Below the pieces are notes generated by a model. It ran no database searches. It saw only the letters and a program-made list of their open reading frames with translations, and was not told the DNA's origin. Shown piece by piece: positions 1 through 7,214 of a stretch of DNA of 30,011 bases. Origin of the DNA: WLJO01 sp032117595 (lineage in GTDB: Bacteria > Actinomycetota > Acidimicrobiia > Acidimicrobiales > Ilumatobacteraceae). Within the stretch, counting starts at the first letter, position 1. Every line of letters starts with the position of its first letter. The position numbers were made by a program, and so were the translations under genes. The stretch is from positions 1-30,011 of the forward strand of contig JAULYZ010000091.1 in NCBI GenBank assembly GCA_032117595.1. The letters run 5' to 3'.

Positions 1-808
1 GCAGCGCAGGGCCCGACTCCGGGTCGTCGATCACGATGGACTCGGGGTCGACGAGTGCAAGTCCGGCGGCATCGAACGAGTTCACCACGACCGGCCCGAG
101 CTGGACACCCACCCGGTCCTCGAGGGTGTAGGCCGTCTCGATGGTCTCGTTGATAGGTGTCTCCTCCGGGATGGTGACAAGGATCACCTGGCAACGCGCT
201 GGGTCGCGCAGCATGGCGAGCACATCGTTCGCCTGAGTGTTGATCGGCCCGGTGGAGATCGCCTCGCGCAGACCCGCTGCCGCCATGAGGAAGGTGATGG
301 CATGTCCCGCAGCGGGTCCGTCTACCACGATGAGGTCGGCGGCACCGGCCCGTTCGAGCTGTTTGATCTTGCCGAGGACCAGCAGGTCGGGGAGCCCCGG
401 CGCAGCGGTGGAGACCACATCGACCACGCCGGTGGAGACCAGTCGACGGGAGATACGGCGCATCCCGTGGTCGTCGAGGTACTCCACGAGCGCCGTGGCG
501 GCCGACAGGCTGCGGGCGGCGACTCGGCCCGATCCGTCGGGTCCGAGGCCGTCGACGAGTACCTGCTCGTCGTAGCCGAGCGGCGTGTCGCGGCGGTGAT
601 CAGACACCAGTTCGGCCAATCCGGGTCGACCGTCCATCTCGACGATGAGCACCCGTTGTCCGCGTTCGGCTGCCGCTCTGGCGAGTGCGGCCGTTACCGT
701 GGTCTTGCCGACTCCGCCCTTGCCAGCGACGATCGCCAGGCGGGAGGCGGTGAGCGACTGCAGTTGGACCACACTCCCTCCGGAGGAACTTGTGCGCAGG
801 TTAGCCAT
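1..808 (-). CDS. ArsA/MinD-type P-loop ATPase (anion-transporting ATPase family), 3' end outside window
   Basis: The protein opens with a deviant Walker A motif, GKGGVGKTT, at about residues 29-37, followed by a VLIVEMDGRPGL strand and, further on, LIVVDGPAAGHA, the ArsA-type switch/Walker B region. These identify the ArsA/GET3-like branch of SIMIBI ATPases. In Actinobacteria such proteins are usually cytosolic, occur as pairs and have no proven anion-transport role. About 269 codons are present and the C-terminus runs off the left edge. I chose the ATG at 808, which has an AGGAAG ribosome site 6 bases upstream. An in-frame GTG at 772 with GGAGG four bases upstream is a real alternative and would remove the 17-base overlap with nfeD. 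The partner ATPase, if any, lies outside. Confidence 0.85.
   Translation of the reverse strand, partial: MANLRTSSSGGSVVQLQSLTASRLAIVAGKGGVGKTTVTAALARAAAERGQRVLIVEMDGRPGLAELVSDHRRDTPLGYDEQVLVDGLGPDGSGRVAARSLSAATALVEYLDDHGMRRISRRLVSTGVVDVVSTAAPGLPDLLVLGKIKQLERAGAADLIVVDGPAAGHAITFLMAAAGLREAISTGPINTQANDVLAMLRDPARCQVILVTIPEETPINETIETAYTLEDRVGVQLGPVVVNSFDAAGLALVDPESIVIDDPESGPAL
777..786. promoter_or_regulatory. Palindromic CCTCCGGAGG that reads as a Shine-Dalgarno site on both strands
   Basis: The 10 bases are their own reverse complement. On the plus strand GGAGG (782-786) sits five bases before the nfeD GTG at 792. On the minus strand the same palindrome gives GGAGG four bases before a GTG at 772 that is in frame with the ArsA-type ATPase. 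The plus-strand role decides the nfeD start; the minus-strand role is an alternative to the ATG at 808. Confidence 0.6.
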
Positions 809-2168
809 CGTCATCTTCCTGGCTGCGATGGTCGGGCCTGCGGCGCAGGCGATGGCTCAGGATGCCGGGACTGCGGCGATTCCGAACACCGCACCCGTGG
901 ATGTCTTCAAGGTGACCGGTCTCATCGACCCGGTTCTCGCCAACGGCATCGAACGGGCGATCGACCGGGCGGTCGACAACGGCTCGCAGGCCTTGGTGCT
1001 GCAGATGAACAGCAAGGGTGCCGTCGTCAGCCGGGAACGGATGGAACGTCTCGCCCAGCGGATCGCGAAGGCGCCGATCCCCGTTGCGATCTGGGTGGGA
1101 CCCTCCGGCTCCCGTGCGCTCGGGATGTCGGGACAACTGCTCGGCGCTGCGGCCGCCACGGGCATTGCGGGCAAGACGAAGGTCGGTGACTTCGGCGACC
1201 TCCTCGAACCCGAGGGCGTCACCCTGCAGCTCGGTGATGCTGCAACAGAACTCCGCTCGCGAACTGTTGGGGCGCAGGACGCCCGACTCCTGGGCCTCGT
1301 CCGCATCGGCAGCAAGGACCCCACCATCGAGATCGTGAAGAACATGATCGCCGGTCTCGACGGTTTGGTCTACGACGGCAAGACGCTCGACACCGCGTCG
1401 GAGACCGTGAAGAACGGAACGGCCCAGCAGCAGCTGACCGCCGCCCGCTTCACCGATCTCGGGCTGACTGACCGCGTCTTCCACACGGTTGCCAGCCCGC
1501 CCATCGCCTATCTGCTGTTCATCACTGCGCTTGCGCTCCTCATCTTCGAGTTCTATACCGCAGGCGTCGGTATCGCCGGTGTGATCGGTTCCGGCTGTCT
1601 GGTGCTCGCGTGTTACGGATTCGGTGCGCTCCCGATGCGGAACTGGGCACTCGTCGTCATCGTTGCCTCGATGCTTGCGTGTGCCGTCGATGTTCAGGTC
1701 GGCATACCGCGTTTTTGGACTGGCGTGGGGCTCGTCGGCAATCTGCTCGGCGCGCTCTGGCTCTACCGAGACGGACTGGCGCTCTCGTGGGTCACCCTCG
1801 TGGTCGGGATGCTCGGGGTCGCTCTTGCGTTCATCGTTGGCATGCCGTCGATGGTGCGTACGCGATTCGCCACGCCCACCATCGGCCGGGAGTGGATGAT
1901 CGGTGAGTTCGGCGAGGCGCTCCTCGCCGTGGATCCCGAGGGCGTGATCGAGATCCGTGGTGCACAGTGGCGTGCACGGACAAACCGCGCGACGCCGATT
2001 GGTCGTGGCGATCGGGTCCGTGTGGTGGCGATCGACGGGGTCACCCTCGAGGTGGAGCCCGAGTCGGGTGGAGCGCGCGACTACCGCGAGCGCCGTCGCA
2101 GCGGATCCGAGTCCGGCACCACCACCGATGGCGCGTCAGGTTCGCCCGAGCCGGACACGACAGACTGA
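792..2168 (+). CDS. nfeD: NfeD-family membrane protein, long form (ClpP-like domain, membrane segments, C-terminal OB fold)
   Basis: Starting at GTG 792, the 458-residue product begins with a signal-like segment (VRRLAIVIFLAAM) ending near AQAMAQ. Next come a ClpP/crotonase-like domain (about 35-230), a group of hydrophobic helices (about 235-370) and a C-terminal NfeD OB domain (about 380-430, GEFGEALLAVDPEG). A low-complexity acidic/serine tail follows. This is the long NfeD architecture, in which the N-terminal domain is a membrane-associated serine protease that acts with SPFH proteins. The usual nucleophile neighbourhood A-x-S-A-G is changed here to ALGMSG, so activity is uncertain. No SPFH partner gene is adjacent; selA follows after 36 bases. 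A GGAGG site at 782-786 fixes the start, and upstream in-frame codons lack such support. Confidence 0.85.
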   Translation: MRRLAIVIFLAAMVGPAAQAMAQDAGTAAIPNTAPVDVFKVTGLIDPVLANGIERAIDRAVDNGSQALVLQMNSKGAVVSRERMERLAQRIAKAPIPVAIWVGPSGSRALGMSGQLLGAAAATGIAGKTKVGDFGDLLEPEGVTLQLGDAATELRSRTVGAQDARLLGLVRIGSKDPTIEIVKNMIAGLDGLVYDGKTLDTASETVKNGTAQQQLTAARFTDLGLTDRVFHTVASPPIAYLLFITALALLIFEFYTAGVGIAGVIGSGCLVLACYGFGALPMRNWALVVIVASMLACAVDVQVGIPRFWTGVGLVGNLLGALWLYRDGLALSWVTLVVGMLGVALAFIVGMPSMVRTRFATPTIGREWMIGEFGEALLAVDPEGVIEIRGAQWRARTNRATPIGRGDRVRVVAIDGVTLEVEPESGGARDYRERRRSGSESGTTTDGASGSPEPDTTD

Positions 2169-2204
2169 GGCCCGTGCGCGGCGGGGGATGGTGAACACGA
2201 CACG

Positions 2205-3461
2205 GTGACCACATCGAATCGACCTCCCTCGGTCGACACCCTTGCCCGATCGCTGGTCGGTACGGGCCTTCCGCATCCCCTGCTCGTGGAGCTCGCGCGT
2301 GCTGCGATCGCCCGCGGCCGCTGGGACGAGGCCGAGCACGACGCGGTGCAGTTCGCACGGACGTTGCTCCAACCGGTGATCAATGCGTCGGGCGTGCTGC
2401 TCCATACCAATCTCGGTCGGGCGCCGATCCGGGTCCACCGCGATGCGCGGTCGGTGAATCTCGAGATCGATCTGGAGACCGGTCGGCGCGGTTCGCGTCA
2501 AGGCGCTGTCGGTGGGCTGATTGCCCGGCTCTGCGGGGCGGAAGCGGCGGTCGTGGTCAACAACAACGCTGCTGCGGTGATGCTCGTGCTCAGCGCGCTC
2601 GCAGCCGGACGCGAGGTTCCCGTTGCCCGCGGTGAGAGCGTCGAGATCGGTGGTGGCTTCCGCGTGCCGGAGGTGATGGAGCAGTCGGGTGCGCGTCTGG
2701 TCGATGTGGGCACCACCAACCGGACTCGCCTCTCCGACTACCAGCACGCAATGTCGGACGAGACTGCACTGATCTTCAAGATCCATCCGTCGAACTACCG
2801 TGTGGAGGGCTTCGTCGAGGACACTCCGGTCTCGGAGCTCTCCTCGCTCGGGGTCCCGGTGGTCGCCGACATCGGTTCGGGGCTCGTCGATGCGGCCTGT
2901 CCGTGGCTTGCATCGGGACCGCCGGCGTGGCTCGTTGGCGAGCCCGCAGCACGACAGAGCCTCGCCGACGGCGCAGCACTCGTGACCTTCAGCACCGACA
3001 AGTTGTTCGGGGGACCACAGGCGGGAGTCATCGCGGGACGCGCCGATCTCGTCGAGCGGTGTGCGCGGCATCCGCTCATGCGCGCTGTGCGGCCCGGCTC
3101 GCTCGTGCTCAGCAGCCTCCAGGACGTTGCGCTCGCCTATCTGCGCCGCACGGTGACCGAGGCCGTTCCCTTCTGGAGCATGGCCACGGTGTCGGTCGAG
3201 TCGCTCCGCGACCGCGCACACGCACTCAGCATCGGTGAGCCGACTGCGATGGAGTCACTCCCCGGTGCCGGATCGTTGCCGGGGGTGACGATGCCGTCGT
3301 TCGGGGTCTCGCTCCCTGGCGATCACGCTGCTTCGTTGCGTCGCAACCACGTGCCGGTGATCGCCCGGGTCCGGGATCAGATCACCTATCTCGACCTCCG
3401 CACGGTCGACCCGGCCGACGATCCGTTGGTCGCTTCCGCCTTGCACTCCCTCACACGGTGA
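2205..3461 (+). CDS. selA: L-seryl-tRNA(Sec) selenium transferase
   Basis: SelA is a PLP enzyme that converts seryl-tRNA(Sec) to selenocysteyl-tRNA(Sec) using selenophosphate. The 418-residue product has the family signatures in order: INASGVLLHTNLGRAP (about 59-74), VVVNNNAAAVML (about 116-127), EIGGGFRVPEVM (147-158), VADIGSGL (220-227) and the cofactor-lysine segment TFSTDKLFGGPQAG with Lys at about 266. It is slightly shorter than the common 430-470 residues. The start is a GTG, the only in-frame choice close to nfeD, without a strong ribosome site. selB begins 19 bases downstream, so the two form an operon. No selD or selC was found in the window. Confidence 0.95.
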   Translation: MTTSNRPPSVDTLARSLVGTGLPHPLLVELARAAIARGRWDEAEHDAVQFARTLLQPVINASGVLLHTNLGRAPIRVHRDARSVNLEIDLETGRRGSRQGAVGGLIARLCGAEAAVVVNNNAAAVMLVLSALAAGREVPVARGESVEIGGGFRVPEVMEQSGARLVDVGTTNRTRLSDYQHAMSDETALIFKIHPSNYRVEGFVEDTPVSELSSLGVPVVADIGSGLVDAACPWLASGPPAWLVGEPAARQSLADGAALVTFSTDKLFGGPQAGVIAGRADLVERCARHPLMRAVRPGSLVLSSLQDVALAYLRRTVTEAVPFWSMATVSVESLRDRAHALSIGEPTAMESLPGAGSLPGVTMPSFGVSLPGDHAASLRRNHVPVIARVRDQITYLDLRTVDPADDPLVASALHSLTR

Positions 3462-3480
3462 GTGCTCGGGACTGCGGGTC

Positions 3481-5253
3481 ATGACCACCACGCCGGCTCA
3501 GGGATCCATCGACACGGCGAACGTGCGCGTCGTTGCAACAGCTGGGCATGTCGATCACGGCAAGTCGTCACTCGTCCGAGCGCTCACCGGCACCGACCCA
3601 GATCGTTTCGAGGAGGAGAAGCGGCGCGGGCTCACGATTGATCTCGGCTTTGCACATACCACCCTCGCGGATGATGTCGGCATCTCGTTCGTGGACGTGC
3701 CGGGGCACACGCGTTTCGTGCGCAACATGCTTGCTGGCGTCGGCGCCGTCGACTCGTGCCTCTTCGTGGTGGCGGCAACCGAGGGTTGGAAGCCCCAGAG
3801 CGAGGAGCACCTTCGGATCCTGCAGCTCCTCGGGATCCGGCGCGGTGTCATCGCCCTCACCAAGTGCGATGCAGTGGACGACGAGTGGCGTGAGATAGCG
3901 GAACTCGAGGTGCTCGACCGCGTTGGCGGAACCTTCCTGGAGAACGCGCCGGTGGTCCCGGTGTCGTCGATCACCGGCCTCGGCCTCGACCGACTGCGCG
4001 ACGAGCTGGTCGACATGCTCCGCTCGGCCGGATCACCGCCGGACGGCGGTCGGCCGCGGCTCTGGATCGATCGAGTGTTTGCCGCCCGTGGATCGGGCAC
4101 CGTCATCACCGGCACGCTCACCGGGGGCTCGCTCGCCGTGGGTGCACAGGTTGATGTGCTCACGGAGCGAACGGTGCTCCCTGCTCGGATCCGGGCGATT
4201 CAGACGCTCGGCCACTCTGTCGACTCGATCGGCCCCGGGCACCGGGTGGCCCTCAATCTCGCAGGCGTCGATCATGGGGACATCGCGCGAGGCGATGCGG
4301 TGGTGGAGGTGTTGCGCTGGCGTCCGACGCGTCGGCTGGATGCCTCGCTCACCGTGCTCGACTCGGTTGACCACGAGGTCTCGCGTCGCGGTGCGTTCGT
4401 TGCGTACATCGGCGCAGGAGAGTTCCCCGTCCGACTCCGTGTTCTCGGGCCCGAGACCATCACACCCGGGGCGTCCGGTTGGGTTCGGCTGCACCTCGCC
4501 CGCAATGTCGCTCTCGTTCCCGGTGACCGATTCGTACTTCGTGAGTCGGGTCGGAACGAGACCATCGGCGGTGGTGAGATCCTCGACGTGGCCCCGATCC
4601 GTCCGGCTTCCCGCGCGCAACCGGATCGTTCGGTCGATCGGGTCGTGGCCGAGCGCGGATGGGTCGACGCCGATGATCTCGAGGCCCTCACGGGAATCCG
4701 ACGGGAACCGACGATTGCCAACTGGGTTACTGCACCCGGTGAAGTGGATCTGCTCGTTGCGTCACTCGCAGAGCGAGTGACGTCGGCTCCGCCACCCGGG
4801 CTGGACCTTGCCTCGCTCTCCGATCGGGAGCGCGCTGCGCTCGACCGCGTCGACGGGATCGAGGTGGTGGACGGGTACGTGCGCACGGCAACCCAACGCG
4901 ACGAACTCGCCGAGCACCCCTTCGTTGCAGCCGTTCTGGCAGGCGGGTTCGCCCCACCGGCACCCGACGGTGTGGACCGGGGCGTGGTTCGTGCGTTGGT
5001 CCGGCGGGGACTGCTCGTGGATCGCGACGGCATCGTGTTCCACACTGCGGCGATCGAGGAGGCGGCGCTCGTTGCGGCTCGGCTCTTGCATGATCGACCC
5101 GACGGCTTCACCGTCGCAGAGTTCCGCGATGCCACCGGCGCATCGCGCAAGTTCGTGCTCCCACTCGTCGCCGAACTCGATGCTCGTGGCGTCACGCGTC
5201 GTCGCGACGACCTCCGCATCGGCGGGCCCCGGCTGCCGGCCGTGCCCGAGTAG
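3481..5253 (+). CDS. selB: Selenocysteine-specific translation elongation factor SelB
   Basis: SelB is the EF-Tu-like GTPase that carries Sec-tRNA(Sec) to UGA codons marked by a SECIS hairpin. G1 is GHVDHGKS (residues 22-29). The effector segment EEEKRRGLTIDLGFA is diagnostic of SelB, G3 is DVPGHTRFVR and G4 is TKCD. Beta-barrel domains follow to about residue 350, and the C-terminal 200 residues are the region expected to hold the SECIS-binding winged helices (EEAALVAARLLHDRPDGFTVAEFRDATG near the end). At 590 residues it is close to the E. coli length of about 614. It starts at ATG 3481, 19 bases after selA, with no good ribosome site, which suggests coupling. A functional pathway requires selC, selD and at least one UGA-containing gene elsewhere. 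Confidence 0.95.
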   Translation: MTTTPAQGSIDTANVRVVATAGHVDHGKSSLVRALTGTDPDRFEEEKRRGLTIDLGFAHTTLADDVGISFVDVPGHTRFVRNMLAGVGAVDSCLFVVAATEGWKPQSEEHLRILQLLGIRRGVIALTKCDAVDDEWREIAELEVLDRVGGTFLENAPVVPVSSITGLGLDRLRDELVDMLRSAGSPPDGGRPRLWIDRVFAARGSGTVITGTLTGGSLAVGAQVDVLTERTVLPARIRAIQTLGHSVDSIGPGHRVALNLAGVDHGDIARGDAVVEVLRWRPTRRLDASLTVLDSVDHEVSRRGAFVAYIGAGEFPVRLRVLGPETITPGASGWVRLHLARNVALVPGDRFVLRESGRNETIGGGEILDVAPIRPASRAQPDRSVDRVVAERGWVDADDLEALTGIRREPTIANWVTAPGEVDLLVASLAERVTSAPPPGLDLASLSDRERAALDRVDGIEVVDGYVRTATQRDELAEHPFVAAVLAGGFAPPAPDGVDRGVVRALVRRGLLVDRDGIVFHTAAIEEAALVAARLLHDRPDGFTVAEFRDATGASRKFVLPLVAELDARGVTRRRDDLRIGGPRLPAVPE

Positions 5254-5316
5254 GTCGTTCCCGATCAGGCCGTTCCCAAGGAGGCACGTCACCTTCGGGG
5301 CAGGCCCTGTGGCTCG

Positions 5317-5613
5317 TCAGACTGCAGCGGTCGTGAGCAGGGCCTTGCGCTCGTACTCGGTGAGTCCGCCCCAGATCCCGAACGGTTCGCGAATCCCGAG
5401 CGCGTACTCCAGACAGGCGGTCTGCACGGGGCACGCGGTGCAGATTGCCTTGGCGCGACGCTCGCGATCGGACCGCTCATCGCGGGTCTCATGGTGCATC
5501 GGCGGATAGAAGGCCGATGCGTGCTCTTGGCCCCGGCAGGCAGCGCCCCGCAGCCAGGGCCGGTCGTCGGCATCCCGAGCGACCAGCAACATTCGTTCCA
5601 CGACTTCCCCCAT
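5317..5613 (-). CDS. WhiB-family iron-sulfur transcriptional regulator
   Basis: WhiB proteins are small actinobacterial regulators that bind a 4Fe-4S cluster and act with the principal sigma factor. This 98-residue protein has all four ligands: Cys26 in AACRGQ, then Cys58, Cys61 and Cys67 in ICTACPVQTACLEYAL (C-X2-C-X5-C). The conserved turn GIWGG (79-83) follows, then a basic C-terminus. The upstream frame stays open for hundreds of codons, but only the 5613 start gives a WhiB-sized protein. An internal Met8 is an alternative start. The gene converges with selB and diverges from the CAP-domain gene. Which WhiB subclass it belongs to cannot be decided by eye. Confidence 0.93.
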   Translation of the reverse strand: MGEVVERMLLVARDADDRPWLRGAACRGQEHASAFYPPMHHETRDERSDRERRAKAICTACPVQTACLEYALGIREPFGIWGGLTEYERKALLTTAAV

Positions 5614-5637
5614 CGTGTTCGGTATCCCCGAGCACGG

Positions 5638-5667
5638 AAGGTACGCCCAACAGGGGCGGGCTGGCAA
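5638..5667 (-). promoter_or_regulatory. Predicted promoter of the WhiB gene
   Basis: On the minus strand TTGCCA (5667-5662) and TACCTT (5643-5638) are separated by 18 bases, a good match to a principal-sigma promoter. Transcription would start near 5631, giving a leader of about 18 bases before the ATG at 5613. Confidence 0.5.
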
Positions 5668-5708
5668 ACCTCGTTCCCCGCCCTGCCTGACGCCTGCCGC
5701 AGGTCGCC

Positions 5709-5724
5709 CGGGACAACTGTCCCG
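5709..5724. repeat. Short inverted repeat CGGGACA-AC-TGTCCCG in the WhiB/CAP intergenic region
   Basis: Two perfect 7-base arms flank a 2-base centre. The repeat lies about 80 bases upstream of the predicted WhiB transcription start and about 170 bases upstream of the CAP gene. Its size and symmetry fit an operator for a dimeric regulator, but no regulator can be named. Confidence 0.4.
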
Positions 5725-5793
5725 AATCTCACCCGAACGGCTGAGGCCATCACTTTTTGTGGCTTTTTGGGTTGGACGGGAGTACGGTACTGA

Positions 5794-5820
5794 CTCAAGA
5801 GGAGTTGGTGACTTCTTGAG
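5794..5820 (+). repeat. Imperfect hairpin in the leader of the CAP-domain gene
   Basis: CTCAAGA...AGT and ACT-TCTTGAG can pair: seven base pairs, a two-base bulge, three more pairs and a TGGTG loop. The segment lies 73-99 bases before the chosen start codon. It could be a leader-RNA hairpin or a protein-binding site. The remaining bases of this gap (5614-5892) show only short T-runs around 5754-5768. Confidence 0.35.
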
Positions 5821-5892
5821 AAAACGACAAAGCGCAGCATCACCGCCGCGGCAGTCGGGTCTCGAGCGGTCTCGGGTGGAGGAATGAGCAGG

Positions 5893-7143
5893 ATGAGCCG
5901 CAAGGGATGGATCACAGCACTGACGACCGGCATCGTGGCCGCCGGGCTCGTCGTTGCCGGCCCGGTGACCGCCGAGGCACTGCCGTCGGCTGCCCCGGTG
6001 GTGAAGCCTCAGTGGGTCTCGTGGCCCACCGAGACGACCGATGCCGAGACCCAGATGCTCGACCGGTTGAACGCCGCCCGCGCCGAACTCGGACTCCAGG
6101 CGCTCGTGCGCATCCCCACGCTCGACACCTTTGCCCGTGAGTGGTCCACCTTCATGGCCGGCGGCGGCTGCCAGGAGCTGCAGGGCTCGAACCTGTGCCA
6201 CCGCTCGAACCTCTCGCTCGTTGCCACGCTCGCCTCGCCCAAGGGATGGACCTGGACCGGCGAGAACGTCGGGCGTATCCCCGATGGCGGCTCCCTGGAT
6301 GCGTTGCACAACGCGTTCATGAACTCCCCGAGCCACCGCGAGAACGTGTTGAACCTCTACTACAACGCTGTCGGCGTGGGCGTTGCCTACGACGCGAACG
6401 GCATGCTCTACATCACCTTCGAGTTCATCGCCACCAACGGTGCGCCGAACACGACTGGCCCGGTTGCTGGGTTCCCCGAACTGCCTGGCGAAATGAGCAA
6501 CGAGGACGCATTCGTCTACTACCTCAACTACCTGCGCGAGCGCGCAGGGCTCCGGCCGCTGGTCCGCAACGCCGTCCTCGACCGTGAGACCGAGTACTGG
6601 AGCCAGCGCCGCCTCGACGGAGCGTGCGGTCCCGATGTGCGCCTGTGCTACCGCCGTGACCTCGGCAGTGTGGTGAGGGCTGCCGTGGGCCTCGGTCGTT
6701 CGAGCTGGTGGGGCGACCTCGTCGGCGTGACTCCTGCGAGCGAGCCCAGCGCGCAGCTCTCGTGGTTCACCTCGAGCGCAGCCATGCGTCGCGTGCTCAT
6801 GCGCCGCGACATCAACTCCATCGGGGTCGGCATCGTGACGGACGCTGATGGTGTGAGTTTCATGTCGGTCACCGTGCTCACCGCCCGCAACGCGATTCAC
6901 CCCCACCCCCGTGGTGGCAGCCAGTGCGGGTGGGTGCAGTCCACGCTGCGGGTCGGCTCCAAGGGCTCGGCCGTGCGGGTGCTGCAGTGTGCGCTGGCAA
7001 AGAAGGGCTTCTGGACCGGGGCCATCGACGGCAACCTGACCTCCGAGGTGGGCGCTGCGCTGAAGAGCTTCCAGCGCAGCAAGAAGTACCGGGCAACCGG
7101 CATGACCGACCTGCGCACCCGGCGTGCGCTCGGCGTCAGCTGA
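5893..7143 (+). CDS. Secreted protein with two CAP (SCP-like) domains and a peptidoglycan-binding domain
   Basis: The N-terminus MSRKGWITALTTGIVAAGLV ending at AEA is a classical signal peptide. Residues of about 50-185 form a CAP domain: LDRLNAARAELGL, GENVG and NSPSHRENVLN carry the His/Glu features of the family. Residues of about 200-330 repeat the fold (YYLNYLRERAGLRPLV ... WFTSSAAMRRVLM ... IGVGIVTD), but the SHREN motif has become SAAMRRVL, so this copy is degenerate. The last 65 residues are a PG_binding_1 domain (LRVGSKGSAVRVLQCAL ... IDGNLTSEVGAALKSFQ) that would hold the protein to the cell wall. The ATG at 5893 has GGAGG 10 bases upstream; the ATG at 5884 is only one base from it. 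Enzymatic activity of bacterial CAP domains is mostly unproven. Confidence 0.85.
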   Translation: MSRKGWITALTTGIVAAGLVVAGPVTAEALPSAAPVVKPQWVSWPTETTDAETQMLDRLNAARAELGLQALVRIPTLDTFAREWSTFMAGGGCQELQGSNLCHRSNLSLVATLASPKGWTWTGENVGRIPDGGSLDALHNAFMNSPSHRENVLNLYYNAVGVGVAYDANGMLYITFEFIATNGAPNTTGPVAGFPELPGEMSNEDAFVYYLNYLRERAGLRPLVRNAVLDRETEYWSQRRLDGACGPDVRLCYRRDLGSVVRAAVGLGRSSWWGDLVGVTPASEPSAQLSWFTSSAAMRRVLMRRDINSIGVGIVTDADGVSFMSVTVLTARNAIHPHPRGGSQCGWVQSTLRVGSKGSAVRVLQCALAKKGFWTGAIDGNLTSEVGAALKSFQRSKKYRATGMTDLRTRRALGVS

Positions 7144-7214
7144 CACCGAGCACTTCCTCATCGCAGCGCCCGGGGTCGGGTGGCATCGACGGACGGGTCG
7201 GCAGGTACTGACGA

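Noticed and set aside
302..1189. Long open frames on the plus strand opposite the ArsA-type ATPase and in other genes
   Set aside because: They encode Arg/Ala/Gly-rich translations without motifs, the usual mirror frames of GC-rich genes.
5254..5316. Possible tRNA(Sec) (selC) next to selB, suggested by a TCA triplet near 5315
   Set aside because: The space is too short for the roughly 95-base gene, and no acceptor or T-arm pairing or GGTTCGA-type loop was found.
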